From positions 806,001 through 870,000 of the forward strand of contig NC_017834.1 of the NCBI RefSeq assembly GCF_000260715.1: DNA of 64,000 nt, read 5' to 3'. The number at the start of each line of letters is the position of its first letter. The first letter of the stretch is position 1. Shown here piece after piece: positions 55,281-64,000 of the stretch. A program made the translations under genes and the position numbers. Under the pieces are notes generated by a model, which searched no databases, was not told where the DNA came from, and saw nothing but the letters and a program-made list of their open reading frames with translations. Source of the DNA: Bifidobacterium animalis subsp. animalis ATCC 25527 (GTDB lineage: Bacteria > Actinomycetota > Actinomycetes > Actinomycetales > Bifidobacteriaceae).

Positions 55281-56519
55281 ATGAGCGACAAGAACCGTAT
55301 TGTGCTGGCATATTCGGGAGGTCTCGACACCTCCGTGGCGATCCCATACCTCAAAGACCGCACAGGCAAAGATGTCGTGGCAGTGTCTCTGGACGTCGGA
55401 CAGGGTGGTGAGAGCCTTGAGACGATCAAGGAGCGCGCTCTGGCCTGCGGTGCCGTCGAGGCATATATTGTCGACGCCCGCGACGAATTCGCCAATGAAT
55501 ACTGCATGCAGGCCCTGAAGGCCAATGCCATGTATGAGGGTGTCTATCCGCTGGTCTCCGCCATCTCCCGCCCGTTGATCACCAAGCATCTGGTTCGTGC
55601 GGCGCACCAGTTCGGTGCAGACACGATCGCCCATGGCTGCACGGGCAAGGGCAACGATCAGGTTCGTTTCGAGGTGTCGATTCAGTCCATAGACCCGGAG
55701 CTCAAGGCCATCAGCCCGATTCGCGATCTTTCGCTCACCCGTGATGTCGAGATCGCCTATGCGAATGAGCATGACCTGCCGATTGTGCAGACCGAGAAGA
55801 GCCCGTTCTCGATCGACCAGAATGTGTGGGGTCGCGCCATCGAGACCGGTTTCCTTGAGGACCCGTGGAATGCGCCCACCAAAGACTGCTATTCCTACAC
55901 CGACGATCCGGACTTCCCGCCGGTCGAAGATGAAGTGGTCATCGAATTCAAGGAAGGTGTGCCGGTCAAGATCGATAGTCGCGAGGTGACGCCGTTGCAG
56001 GCCATCGAGGAGATGAACCGCCGTGCCGGTGCTCAGGGCATCGGCCGTGTCGATCTGATCGAGGATCGCCTGGTGGGCATCAAGTCCCGTGAGCTCTACG
56101 AGGCACCTGGTGCCATCGCTCTCATCACGGCCCACGAGGAACTCGAGAACATGTGTCTCGAACGTGAGCAGCATCGCATCAAGCGCGACATCGACAAGCG
56201 CTGGGCCGAACTGGTCTATGATGCGCAATGGTTCTCCCCGGCCGTGCATTCGCTCAACGCGTTCATCAATGACACCCAGCGGTATGTGTCCGGTGAGATT
56301 CGCATGGTCATGCACGGCGGCCGTGCCGTGGTGGTGGGGCGCCGTTCCGACAGCTCGTTGTACGACTACAATCTCGCCACCTACGATTCCGGTGACACCT
56401 TCGACCAGAACGCTTCGAACGGTTTCATCGAGATCTACGGACTGCCGACGAAGGTCGCTGCAGCCCGGGATGTTCGCTTCGGCAACGGCATCGAAGTTCC
56501 GCAGAACGACGTAGAGTAG
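55281..56519 (+). CDS. argG: Argininosuccinate synthase
   Basis: A 412-residue ATP-dependent ligase joining citrulline and aspartate. The ATP pyrophosphatase loop is [16 protein letters not shown] at residues 8-23; [14 protein letters not shown] and the citrulline/aspartate-binding region around TDDPDFPP are typical. The ATG at 55281 follows AAAGG. It has its own upstream A/T-rich region with an ARG-box-like site, so it probably has a second promoter independent of argC. Confidence 0.97.
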   Translation: MSDKNRIVLAYSGGLDTSVAIPYLKDRTGKDVVAVSLDVGQGGESLETIKERALACGAVEAYIVDARDEFANEYCMQALKANAMYEGVYPLVSAISRPLITKHLVRAAHQFGADTIAHGCTGKGNDQVRFEVSIQSIDPELKAISPIRDLSLTRDVEIAYANEHDLPIVQTEKSPFSIDQNVWGRAIETGFLEDPWNAPTKDCYSYTDDPDFPPVEDEVVIEFKEGVPVKIDSREVTPLQAIEEMNRRAGAQGIGRVDLIEDRLVGIKSRELYEAPGAIALITAHEELENMCLEREQHRIKRDIDKRWAELVYDAQWFSPAVHSLNAFINDTQRYVSGEIRMVMHGGRAVVVGRRSDSSLYDYNLATYDSGDTFDQNASNGFIEIYGLPTKVAAARDVRFGNGIEVPQNDVE

Positions 56520-56555
56520 TCTCACGGCGCAGTTCCCATGGAATGCTTATGCGGG

Positions 56556-56579
56556 GAAGAGGCGTGAAAACGCCTCTTC
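56556..56579 (+). terminator. Intercistronic hairpin between argG and argH
   Basis: The arms GAAGAGGCG and CGCCTCTTC (9 bp) enclose TGAAAA, and the stem is followed by TTTCG. It lies 37 bases after argG and 55 bases before argH, and may reduce or end read-through. Confidence 0.7.
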
Positions 56580-56633
56580 TTTCGTATTCCAAGCCAACAC
56601 GGACGGCATGGCCGTCTTCGCAAAAGGAGAGAT

Positions 56634-58130
56634 ATGAGCGACGATCACAAGCCCGAATCCCACGATCACCTGGCTTTGTGGGGAGGGCGATTCTCGTCCG
56701 GCCCCTCGCCCGAGCTCGCATTGCTGAGCAAGTCGACTCAGTTCGATTGGCGTCTCGCTGACGATGACATAGCCGGTTCCCGTGCCCATGCCCGCGCTCT
56801 GGGGCGTGCAGGCCTGCTCACCGCAGATGAGTTGCAGCGCATGGAAGCCGCATTGGATGAACTGCAGCGTCAGGTGGATTCCGGTGAATTCACGCCGATT
56901 GACGACGACGAGGACGAAGCCACCGCATTGGAGCGCGGCCTGCTGCAGATTGCCGGTGACGAATTGGGTGGCAAGCTTCGTGCCGGCCGCTCGCGCAACG
57001 ACCAGATCGCCACGCTCATCCGCATGTGGATGCGCCGTCATGCCCGCGTGGTCGCAAACCAGCTGCTCAACCTTGCCGATGCGCTTATTGTGCAGGCCAA
57101 GGACGCCGGCCATACGGTGATGCCGGGGCGCACCCATATGCAGCATGCCCAGCCCGTGCTGCTTGCACATCAGCTCATGGCCCATGTCTGGCCGTTGCTG
57201 CGTGACGTGGAGCGTCTGCACGACTGGGATCAGCGCGTGGACGCCAGCCCATACGGTTCGGGAGCCCTCGCCGGTAACACGTTGGGATTGGAGCCCGTGG
57301 CCGTGGCCCGGGAGCTCGGTTTCACCAACGTGACGGAGAATTCGATCGATGGCACTGCAAGTCGCGATCTCGTTGCCGAGTTCTCATTTGTCATGGCCAT
57401 GGCAGGTGTCGACATCTCGCGTCTGTCGGAGGAGATCATCATCTGGAATACCCAGGAGTTCGGTTTCGTGAAGCTTGACGATGCCTATTCCACTGGCTCG
57501 TCGATCATGCCTCAGAAGAAGAATCCAGACATCGCCGAACTCGCCCGAGGCAAGGCTGGCCGTCTCATAGGCGACCTCACTGGCCTGCTTGCCACGCTCA
57601 AGGGTCTGCCCACAGCCTATGCGCGCGACCTTCAGGAAGACAAGGAAGCGGTGTTCGATCAGGTCGACACGCTCGAAGTGCTGCTGCCCGCATTCACGGG
57701 CATGATTCGTACGATGCGCTTTGATGAGCAGCGGCTGGAGGAGGAAGCTCCCACCGGATTCGCGTTGGCCACCGACATTGCGGAATGGTTGGTGAAGAAC
57801 GGTGTGCCCTTCCGCCATGCCCATGAGCTTTCCGGCGCGTGCGTCAAGGTGGCGGAAAACAGGGGGGTGGAGCTATGGGATCTTTCCGATGACGATTTCA
57901 TTGAGATTTTCCGTGGCTTCGTCGAACCGGATGTCGCGGTGGAGGTTCGGGAAGTGCTCTCCACCGAAGGATCGGTATCGGCCCGAGCCGGCAAGGGCGG
58001 CACCGCGCCGAATCGTGTTCGCGAGCAGATCATGAGCGCCAAGACGCTCATCGAGCAGCTTCGCAGCTTCTTCCAGGTGAAGAGCGACGGCATAGCCTAC
58101 AAGCCCTGCGGCTCGCTCAATAAGCAATGA
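56634..58130 (+). CDS. argH: Argininosuccinate lyase
   Basis: A 498-residue fumarase/aspartase-superfamily enzyme splitting argininosuccinate to arginine and fumarate. It has the start [14 protein letters not shown], the segment [14 protein letters not shown], the histidine region [16 protein letters not shown] and the flexible catalytic loop [12 protein letters not shown] with the active serine. The ATG at 56634 follows AAAAGGAG. It completes the arginine pathway in this cluster; ornithine comes through argJ. Confidence 0.97.
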   Translation: MSDDHKPESHDHLALWGGRFSSGPSPELALLSKSTQFDWRLADDDIAGSRAHARALGRAGLLTADELQRMEAALDELQRQVDSGEFTPIDDDEDEATALERGLLQIAGDELGGKLRAGRSRNDQIATLIRMWMRRHARVVANQLLNLADALIVQAKDAGHTVMPGRTHMQHAQPVLLAHQLMAHVWPLLRDVERLHDWDQRVDASPYGSGALAGNTLGLEPVAVARELGFTNVTENSIDGTASRDLVAEFSFVMAMAGVDISRLSEEIIIWNTQEFGFVKLDDAYSTGSSIMPQKKNPDIAELARGKAGRLIGDLTGLLATLKGLPTAYARDLQEDKEAVFDQVDTLEVLLPAFTGMIRTMRFDEQRLEEEAPTGFALATDIAEWLVKNGVPFRHAHELSGACVKVAENRGVELWDLSDDDFIEIFRGFVEPDVAVEVREVLSTEGSVSARAGKGGTAPNRVREQIMSAKTLIEQLRSFFQVKSDGIAYKPCGSLNKQ

Positions 58131-58150
58131 GTGACCGATAGCATATGAAG

Positions 58151-58195
58151 CGGCGATGGGGTGCGGGCCGGATTGCCTGTCGCACCCCATCGCCG
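58151..58195. terminator. Terminator hairpin between convergent argH and SDR pseudogene
   Basis: Bases 58151-58165 pair perfectly with 58181-58195 (15-bp stem, 15-nt loop). It lies 20 bases after argH and 18 before the end of the minus-strand SDR gene. Confidence 0.8.
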
Positions 58196-58213
58196 TATGC
58201 AGTGCTGAACTGG

Positions 58214-58999
58214 CTAGCGGTACTGCATGCCGCCATCGACAATGACGGTCTGACCTGTCACATAGCGGGCATTATTGCTGACGAGGAATGAAACCACACC
58301 CGCCACGTCATCCGGAGTCTCACAGCGCTTCAATGCGATGGTGTCGACCATGTCCTTGAAATTCTGTCCGAGCGGTTTGCCGTTGAGCTTGCTCATCTCC
58401 TCGTCGATGAACGTCCACATCGGTGTGGCCACAATGCCCGGAGCATACCCGTTGATTGTGATGTTGTACGGGGCGAGCTCCTGCGCTGCGGCCTGCGTGA
58501 ACCCGCGCACCGCGAACTTCGTCGAGCTGTATGCCGACAGGGTGGGGAAGCCCTCGAACCCGGCGATCGAGGATGCGGAGACGATGTGCCCGGTCTTCTT
58601 GCCGAGCTCGATCATCTTCTTCGCCGCCGCCTGCACACCATAGACCATGCCGAACAGGTTGATGCGGTAAATCGTCTCAAGCTCCTCTTGCGTAACGTCG
58701 AGCATCGGCTTGATCTGGCATATGCCAGTGTTGTTGATCATGGCATCCAGCGTGCCGAGCTCATTTACGGTATCGTCAACCAAATCGAATACCTGATCAC
58801 GCTGTGATACATCGGTAGGGCGGAAGAATGCCCGGCGTCCCTCCTATTCGATCTGGTGGATCGTCTCCTCGGCCTCCTGCCGCTGACCCTCGAGGTCAGC
58901 CACGGCGACGTCGAAGCCGTCTTTGGCGAGTTTGACGGCGATGCCGCGTCCGATGCCGCGCGCCGTCCCAGTCACGATTGCAACCCTGATGCCAGTCGT
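58214..58999 (-). pseudogene. Short-chain dehydrogenase (diacetyl/acetoin reductase-like), nonsense mutation
   Basis: Read through, this is a normal SDR of about 260 residues. It has the cofactor loop VTGTARGIGRG, the NNTG-type motif AMINNTGICQ, the catalytic Ser (VSASSIAG), and the YSSTK pair of Tyr and Lys. It is closest in feel to BudC-type acetoin reductases. An in-frame TAG at 58846-58844 splits it after QIE; the same frame resumes as EGRRAFFRPTDVSQRD. The expected start also seems lost: GGAAAGGA is followed at proper spacing by ACG ACT GGC where ATG would be expected, although an ATG at 59023 lies in frame. Only a truncated 5' product would be made. No frameshift is involved. Confidence 0.85.
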
Positions 59000-59153
59000 A
59001 GCGTCCTTTCCGTCCGGAAGCATGTGCAGACACCGTTGTCTGCGAACGAACATGCCGCCGACCTACATCGAATCCGATTATATTGGAAAAGCGCATGCAT
59101 CGCATATGCAACTCGCCGCATATGCCGGCACATACCAGGGCGAAGGAGACGGC

Positions 59154-59639
59154 ATGCTTGATGACGGCGGAATCCATGCCATCGTAAACGCATATGGTGC
59201 CGATATTCTCTCCCATGAGCATATGCAGATCGAGAGGAACTCGTTGCAGCATGGTGCCGTGACCACCTATGAGCATTCCATCGCCGTGGCCTGTCTGAGT
59301 GTGAAAATCGCAGATCGCCTCCACCTTTGGCATCATGTGAACCTGCGTTCGCTTGTCCGGGCCGCGCTGCTCCACGATTACTTCCTCTACGATTGGCATG
59401 AGAAAGACAACGGATCGCACAGGCTGCATGGTTTCCGGCATCCGTATACTGCCGAACGCAACGCCCGTGCCGACTTCGAACTCGACGACATCGTGTCCAA
59501 CTCGATTCGCACCCACATGTTCCCCCTCACACCCATTCCTCCGAAATACCTCGAAGGAGTCATCGTCAACATCGCCGATACCCTGTGCGCACTACGCGAG
59601 ACCCTGTCGCCCTCCCGTTTCCATGCCGCTAAACCCTAA
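59154..59639 (+). CDS. HD-domain protein (predicted metal-dependent phosphohydrolase)
   Basis: A 161-residue protein with an HD domain: the first His in TTYEHSIAVACLS, the HD pair in RAALLHDYFLYDW, a further His in RLHGFRHPYTAERN and the late Asp in VNIADTLCAL. These are the metal ligands of HD phosphohydrolases; the substrate is unknown. The ATG at 59154 has GAAGGAG at good spacing and is preferred to upstream in-frame ATGs that would reach into the SDR pseudogene region. The gene is divergent from that pseudogene. Confidence 0.85.
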   Translation: MLDDGGIHAIVNAYGADILSHEHMQIERNSLQHGAVTTYEHSIAVACLSVKIADRLHLWHHVNLRSLVRAALLHDYFLYDWHEKDNGSHRLHGFRHPYTAERNARADFELDDIVSNSIRTHMFPLTPIPPKYLEGVIVNIADTLCALRETLSPSRFHAAKP

Positions 59640-59727
59640 GCAAATAGAGGGTTTCAAGTGTCGCGAACCTATGACACACTAAGACTGCCCGTCAATCGCG
59701 GGATCACAACACACGAGGAGAATAGGT

Positions 59728-61050
59728 ATGGCTCACGTCATCGATTTCAAGGAAGCCGGATTTGATTCCGTGCTCGATGAATTGGAATGGCGCGGCTTGA
59801 TCTCTCAGTCCACAGATAGGGATCGGCTTGCGCACACACTCAACGGAGAGCCGGTTCACTATTATTGCGGTTTCGATCCGACAGCGCCGTCGCTGCACAT
59901 CGGCAACCTCGTCCAGCTCATCATCATGCGCCACCTTCAGGAAGCCGGTCATCATCCGATCGCATTGGTGGGTGGCGCCACGGGTTTGATCGGCGATCCA
60001 CGTCAGTCCGGCGAACGCATCCTCAACCCCAAGGACATAGTGGAACAGTGGTGTGAGCGTTTGCGCATCCAGATTGGCGGCATCCTTGAACAGGAGGGCT
60101 CCAATCCCGTCACCTTCGTCTCGAACTACGACTGGACCGCCACGATGAACGTATTGGACTTCCTGCGTGACGTCGGCAAGAACTTCCGCGTGGGAACGAT
60201 GATCTCGAAGGACATCGTCGCCCGTCGCTTGAATTCCGAAGAGGGCATCTCCTTCACTGAATTCAGCTACCAGGTGTTGCAGGGCAACGACTATCTGCAC
60301 CTGTACGACCATTACGACTGCGTGCTCGAGCTCGGCGGTTCCGACCAGTGGGGCAACCTGACCTCCGGTCTCGATCTCATTCACAAGGTTCGCGGCGTCA
60401 ATGTCAACGTGATGGCCAGCCCGATCATCACCGACGCCAATGGCAAGAAGTTCGGAAAATCGGAAGGCAATGCGGTATGGCTTGACCCCAACATGCTTTC
60501 CGTCTACAAGTTCTACCAGTTCTGGCTCAATCGTCCCGATGCCGAGATGGCCAGCCTGCTCAAGGCGTTCACGTTCCTGCCGAAGGCCGAGATCGAACGC
60601 CTTGTCGAGGCCACCGACACGAATCCGGGTGCCCGTGAGGCACAGCGGGTGCTTGCCTGGGAAGTCACGAGCTTGGTGCATGGCGATGAGCCCACCCGCA
60701 AGGCCATTGACGCTTCGGCCTCGTTGTTCGGCCGCGGCGGCGATCCCGCCGACATCGATTTGGAGACCCTGGAAAGTGTGCTTGACGGTCTCAAAGTCGA
60801 GAATGAGGCGGGGGAAAAAGTGTTCGCACAGGCCCTTCCTGGAGACCGGATTGCACAGGCCGGTGTGAGTGCCGGGCTGTTCAAGTCCATCTCGGAGGCG
60901 CGCAAGACGATCAAGTCCGGTGGCGTGTACGTGAACAATGTGCGTGTGGAAGATGAGGAGCAGTTGCTCGGCGATGGTGATTTCCTCAAAGGCAGGTTCG
61001 TGGTGCTGCGCCGTGGCAAGAAGGCCCTCGGTGTTGTGGCACGCAGCTGA
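59728..61050 (+). CDS. tyrS: Tyrosyl-tRNA synthetase
   Basis: A 440-residue class I synthetase. The HIGH-type motif reads [11 protein letters not shown], the tyrosine pocket includes [10 protein letters not shown] and [12 protein letters not shown], and the KMSKS loop reads [13 protein letters not shown]-terminal S4 RNA-binding domain is present ([14 protein letters not shown]). It is a TyrRS of the bacterial short-loop type. The start at 59728 follows GAGGAGAATAGG. No T-box is seen in the leader. Confidence 0.97.
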   Translation: MAHVIDFKEAGFDSVLDELEWRGLISQSTDRDRLAHTLNGEPVHYYCGFDPTAPSLHIGNLVQLIIMRHLQEAGHHPIALVGGATGLIGDPRQSGERILNPKDIVEQWCERLRIQIGGILEQEGSNPVTFVSNYDWTATMNVLDFLRDVGKNFRVGTMISKDIVARRLNSEEGISFTEFSYQVLQGNDYLHLYDHYDCVLELGGSDQWGNLTSGLDLIHKVRGVNVNVMASPIITDANGKKFGKSEGNAVWLDPNMLSVYKFYQFWLNRPDAEMASLLKAFTFLPKAEIERLVEATDTNPGAREAQRVLAWEVTSLVHGDEPTRKAIDASASLFGRGGDPADIDLETLESVLDGLKVENEAGEKVFAQALPGDRIAQAGVSAGLFKSISEARKTIKSGGVYVNNVRVEDEEQLLGDGDFLKGRFVVLRRGKKALGVVARS

Positions 61051-61185
61051 TGCCGTGCCTGACGCCATTGGCCGCATCGGCTTTTGACGCATAGAAGAAA
61101 ACAGGCTTGCATGGCCTGCATCCGTTAGACTTAGACCCAGAACACGAAGGCGGGCAAAGGCCCGTCTCTTACGCAGAGGTGCAAC

Positions 61186-62859
61186 ATGGCAGACGAACGT
61201 GGTTCGCGCAATTCGAATAACTCCCGTGGGCGTTCCTACGGTAACTCGAGGGGCAATTCCGGCCCCCGTGGCCGTGGCAATGGCGGTGGTTTCCACCGTG
61301 GCGGCAATTCCGGTTCCCGCTTTAACTCCCATAACCGCAATGATCGCGGCTACCGCCATGAGGGTGACGGTGAGTTCCGTCGGGATGGCAACGGCAACGG
61401 CCGTTACAGCCGCGACGACCGTCGCGATTCCCGTGATGGCAGCCGTCGCGGCAACGGAGAGCGCCGCGGATTCCGCCGCGATGATGAACGCCGCGGCAAT
61501 GGCGGTTTCAGGCGCCGCAACGATGGCGATCGTCGTTTTAATCGCGACGACAACCGCCGGGATGGTGAACATCGCGGATTCCGTCATGATAACGACCATC
61601 GTTCCAACGGGCGTCATGATGGCGAGCGTCGATATGACCGCTTCGACCATACCGGCCATAACAATGACCGCCGTAACAACCCGCGCTATAACCGCGATGA
61701 TGACCGCCACGGCAACGACCGTCATGGCGACCGCAACAACCGCAACGAACGTCGCGAGTTCAACCGCGAGAATCGTCAGGCATATCACGATCGCAAGCGC
61801 GATGAGTACATGTCGAAATCGCGCAGGAACTCCGATGGGACGGTGAGTTTCCCCTCGCAGAACCCATACGACCATCTGCGCCCAGGAGAGCCAAAACTGC
61901 CGAAGGGGCTCGAATGGAGCATGCTCAGCAAGGACGAGCGTGAGCGACTGCGCGGCCTGTCCAAGGAGCATGCCGAAAACATCGGCTTACACATCCTGGC
62001 TGCCTACACCTTGGAGGGAAACGATCCCGACCGCGCCCTGTCCCATGCGAAGTGGGCCGCTAAGCAGGCGTCCCGTGTCGACATCGCCCGCGAAACGCTC
62101 GCCATGATCGCGTATCGTCAGGGTGACTACAAGCTTGCATTGCGCGAATTCCAGACAGCATTCCGCATGAACGGCTACTTGGATTACCTGCCGTTCATGG
62201 CCGATTGCGAGCGTGGCCTCGGCAAGCCCAAGAAGGCCATCGAGCTGTGCATGGGTGATGACGCGAAGCATCTCACCGGTGAGGCGAAGGCCGAGATGTT
62301 CTTGGTTTACGCCGGTGCCCTGGCCGATCTCAAGTTGTGGAACCAGGCCATTGAGGTCGTGTCCAAGCTCGTGCATGCCAAGGGCCTTGCAGGCGAATAC
62401 CGTATGCGTGCCGCCCAGGCCGAGCAGTACTTCCTCGAGGAATCGGGACGCAGTGACGAGGCCGTGGCGATGGATGAGCTCATTGACGATCTCGAGGATC
62501 GCTATGCCGATGTCGAACAGGATGAGACCGACGATGACTTCGTGGTGGACTACGACGTCGAGGATCTTCCAGAGGATCTGCAGGCCAAGCTGGGTGTCAC
62601 CCCAGATGACGCCCAGTATGCGCCGTTCGACGATGAGGATGGCGTGAACATGGACGATGAGACGCGCATCCCCGCCGAGGAGCAGCGTGCAGGGGCCGAA
62701 ATGGACATTGAACCGGCTGAAATGCAGGAGCGCAACACTCGTCGCGACGAGGATGGTCTGATGGCAGATCCCGATCTGACGGATGCGCAGGACGACATCG
62801 ACGAGGAGGACGCCGAGATCGGCGATTCCGAAGAGGAGATCAAGGAAGAGACGGAGTGA
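61186..62859 (+). CDS. RG/RD/N-rich disordered protein with helical-repeat core and acidic tail
   Basis: A 557-residue protein in three parts. Residues 1-215 are a low-complexity tract made largely of Arg, Gly, Asn, Asp and His, with recurring units such as RRGNGERRGFRRDDERR, resembling RGG boxes of RNA-binding proteins. Residues about 235-440 form a TPR-like helical domain (LHILAAYTLEGNDPDRALSHAKWAA and LALREFQTAFRMNGYLDYLP). Residues 450-557 are strongly acidic (DDEDGVNMDDE and IDEEDAEIGDSEEE). The gene lies between tyrS and a HAD phosphatase gene whose GTG overlaps its stop by four bases, so those two are coupled. An RNA-related scaffold role is an inference from composition only. Confidence 0.8.
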   Translation: MADERGSRNSNNSRGRSYGNSRGNSGPRGRGNGGGFHRGGNSGSRFNSHNRNDRGYRHEGDGEFRRDGNGNGRYSRDDRRDSRDGSRRGNGERRGFRRDDERRGNGGFRRRNDGDRRFNRDDNRRDGEHRGFRHDNDHRSNGRHDGERRYDRFDHTGHNNDRRNNPRYNRDDDRHGNDRHGDRNNRNERREFNRENRQAYHDRKRDEYMSKSRRNSDGTVSFPSQNPYDHLRPGEPKLPKGLEWSMLSKDERERLRGLSKEHAENIGLHILAAYTLEGNDPDRALSHAKWAAKQASRVDIARETLAMIAYRQGDYKLALREFQTAFRMNGYLDYLPFMADCERGLGKPKKAIELCMGDDAKHLTGEAKAEMFLVYAGALADLKLWNQAIEVVSKLVHAKGLAGEYRMRAAQAEQYFLEESGRSDEAVAMDELIDDLEDRYADVEQDETDDDFVVDYDVEDLPEDLQAKLGVTPDDAQYAPFDDEDGVNMDDETRIPAEEQRAGAEMDIEPAEMQERNTRRDEDGLMADPDLTDAQDDIDEEDAEIGDSEEEIKEETE

Positions 62860-63896
62860 CATTGTTGAAGGCCACCGAAGCACCGTTGAGCCAGACGTAT
62901 TCCTTGGCACTGCTCGACCTCGACGGGGTCGTGTATCGAGGCAAGGATCCGGTGGCCTTTGCCTCCGAAAGCATTCGTCAGGCCGAACATCTCGGCATGA
63001 CCATTGAATACACGACGAACAATTCATCGCGGATGCAGTCTGTCGTGGCCGACCAATTGCGTGGTTTCGGACTGGACGTGGAGCCCTGGCAGGTCATCAC
63101 TTCGTCGGTCGTTGCTGCACGCATGGTGTTCAAGCATGTACCTCAGGGTGCCAAAGTGTTGGTGGTGGGCGCGGAACACCTGCAGGACGAGGTGGGCAAA
63201 GCCGGCCTGACACCAGTGCAATACGCCAGCGATCATCCGACGGCGGTCATTCAGGGATGGTTCCCGCAGATGACTTGGCAGATGCTGGCGGAGGCGTCAT
63301 TCGCCGTCGAGAACGGCGCCATGTATTTCGTGACGAACCGAGACCTGACGATTCCACGCGAAGCTGGCATCGCACCAGGTTGCGGCTCAATGATTCAGGC
63401 AGTCATCAATGCCACCGGCGTGCAACCCATCGCCTCGGCGGGCAAACCGGAATCGGCCATGTATGACGAAGCACGCGAACTTGCCGCGCAAGGCGACACA
63501 GAACCGGTCTGCAAAGCAAGGAGCCTGGCAATCGGGGATCGCCTCGACACCGACATCGAGGCGGGCAACCGCGGTGGCTATGACTCACTGGCCGTGCTCA
63601 CCGGTGTGACGAATCCGACCGAACTGATGTGCGCCCCGAAGCATCTGCGCCCCACCTACATTGTGCGTGATTTGCGCGGTCTCAATGAGGCATACCCACA
63701 AATCGACGTGGATGAAGCCGGCACTCGGGCAACCTGCGCGCAAGCGCAGGCCAGTCTGACCCATCGGCGACTCACCGTGAACGACCCCAACGATGTCAAT
63801 GCGCTGCGGGCGGCCTGCGCTTTGACTTGGCAAGCCGCGGACAGCGGGCAGGATGTCGCTGCATTCACATTGCCTGAATTCAGTCTCGGCGAGTGA
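62856..63896 (+). CDS. HAD-IIA family phosphatase (NagD/phosphoglycolate phosphatase-like)
   Basis: A 346-residue HAD hydrolase. Motif I is LALLDLDGVVYRG with the nucleophile Asp, motif II is YTTNNSSR, the lysine motif lies in ASAGKPESAMYDEA, and motif IV is AIGDRLDTDIEAGNRGGYDSL. The large C2 cap between them is typical of subfamily IIA. The C-terminal 60 residues extend past the family core. It starts at GTG 62856, overlapping the previous gene by four bases. In actinobacteria this gene often precedes tlyA, as here. The natural phosphate ester is not known. Confidence 0.93.
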   Translation: MTLLKATEAPLSQTYSLALLDLDGVVYRGKDPVAFASESIRQAEHLGMTIEYTTNNSSRMQSVVADQLRGFGLDVEPWQVITSSVVAARMVFKHVPQGAKVLVVGAEHLQDEVGKAGLTPVQYASDHPTAVIQGWFPQMTWQMLAEASFAVENGAMYFVTNRDLTIPREAGIAPGCGSMIQAVINATGVQPIASAGKPESAMYDEARELAAQGDTEPVCKARSLAIGDRLDTDIEAGNRGGYDSLAVLTGVTNPTELMCAPKHLRPTYIVRDLRGLNEAYPQIDVDEAGTRATCAQAQASLTHRRLTVNDPNDVNALRAACALTWQAADSGQDVAAFTLPEFSLGE

Positions 63897-63925
63897 GCCT
63901 GCCTGCGTGTCGTGGATGAATCAGC

Positions 63926-64000
63926 ATGACCCATATGGAATATGAACACACGGGGATGCGCGAAGAGCGTCTCGACGTCGTGGTCGCCAATGCGACAGGT
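63926..64000 (+). CDS. tlyA: Probable TlyA-type rRNA methyltransferase, 5' end only
   Basis: Only the first 25 codons are in the window (MTHMEYEHTGMREERLDVVV). The RLDVVV segment matches the start of the S4 domain that opens TlyA (16S/23S rRNA 2'-O-methyltransferase), and the gene order after a HAD-IIA phosphatase supports this. The call rests on very little sequence. Confidence 0.5.
   Translation, partial: MTHMEYEHTGMREERLDVVVANATG

Noticed and set aside
61199..61846. A 215-codon frame overlapping the RG-rich tract on the same strand
   Set aside because: It is a shifted reading of the repetitive tract, giving Ala/Val/Thr/Met-rich sequence with no start signal.
59704..61971. A 755-codon open frame on the minus strand, hydrophobic over part of its length
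   Set aside because: It is antisense to tyrS and to the RG-rich tract; reverse-complemented Arg/Asp/Gly codons produce false Val/Ala/Ile-rich 'membrane' sequence. The plus-strand genes have clear homology or start signals.

Overview
The window reads as chromosomal core sequence from a high-GC Gram-positive actinobacterium, most likely a Bifidobacterium. The supports are actinobacterial families (DUF3043, DUF4191, polyphosphate glucokinase, glutamine synthetase of the adenylylated type), an unusually long LigA, and the gene order pheS-pheT-(DUF4190 protein)-argC-J-B-D-F-R-G-H-...-tyrS-...-HAD-tlyA, which I recall from bifidobacteria. The genus is an inference; no rRNA is present to confirm it. 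I see no tRNA, rRNA, insertion sequence, prophage or CRISPR array.

Layout. 1-9.7 kb: the 3' part of rarA, an MFS exporter, a long-chain acyl-CoA ligase, a SWIM-finger protein, a GNAT acetyltransferase, a minimal metallopeptidase, a YccF membrane protein, tenA under a TPP riboswitch, and a YhbY-type RNA-binding protein. 9.9-14.2 kb: an aldo/keto reductase and a two-gene riboflavin ECF transporter (RibU plus a single-chain A-A'-T protein) behind an FMN riboswitch. 14.4-25.7 kb: polyphosphate glucokinase, an aminotransferase, an ABC ATPase with a large membrane protein, a 1109-residue protein of unknown function, and ligA. 25.7-33.5 kb: Mrp ATPase, glnA, DUF4191, lipoamide dehydrogenase, DUF3043 and an M20 dipeptidase.

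33.5-43.5 kb is the most variable part: an orphan NarL-type histidine kinase, a lipoprotein gene with two mutually compensating frameshifts, an adaptor-like protein with a permease-like C-terminus, a TPP-riboswitch-controlled ykoE/ykoDC transporter, and a MacB-type ABC transporter whose permease gene is frameshifted. 43.5-58.1 kb: an rRNA methyltransferase, pheST and the arginine biosynthesis cluster with its ArgR repressor. 58.2-64 kb: a short-chain dehydrogenase broken by an in-frame amber codon, an HD-domain protein, tyrS, a striking RG/RD/N-rich protein with an acidic tail, a HAD phosphatase and the start of a probable tlyA.

Vitamin uptake is a theme: three flavin/thiamine riboswitches control two ECF transporters and TenA. 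Three genes between 34.8 and 59 kb carry inactivating lesions, and long near-perfect palindromes mark many gene ends. I did not find a clear undescribed multi-gene system. The best leads are the RG-rich protein, the adaptor-permease hybrid and the orphan kinase with a short ORF in front of it.
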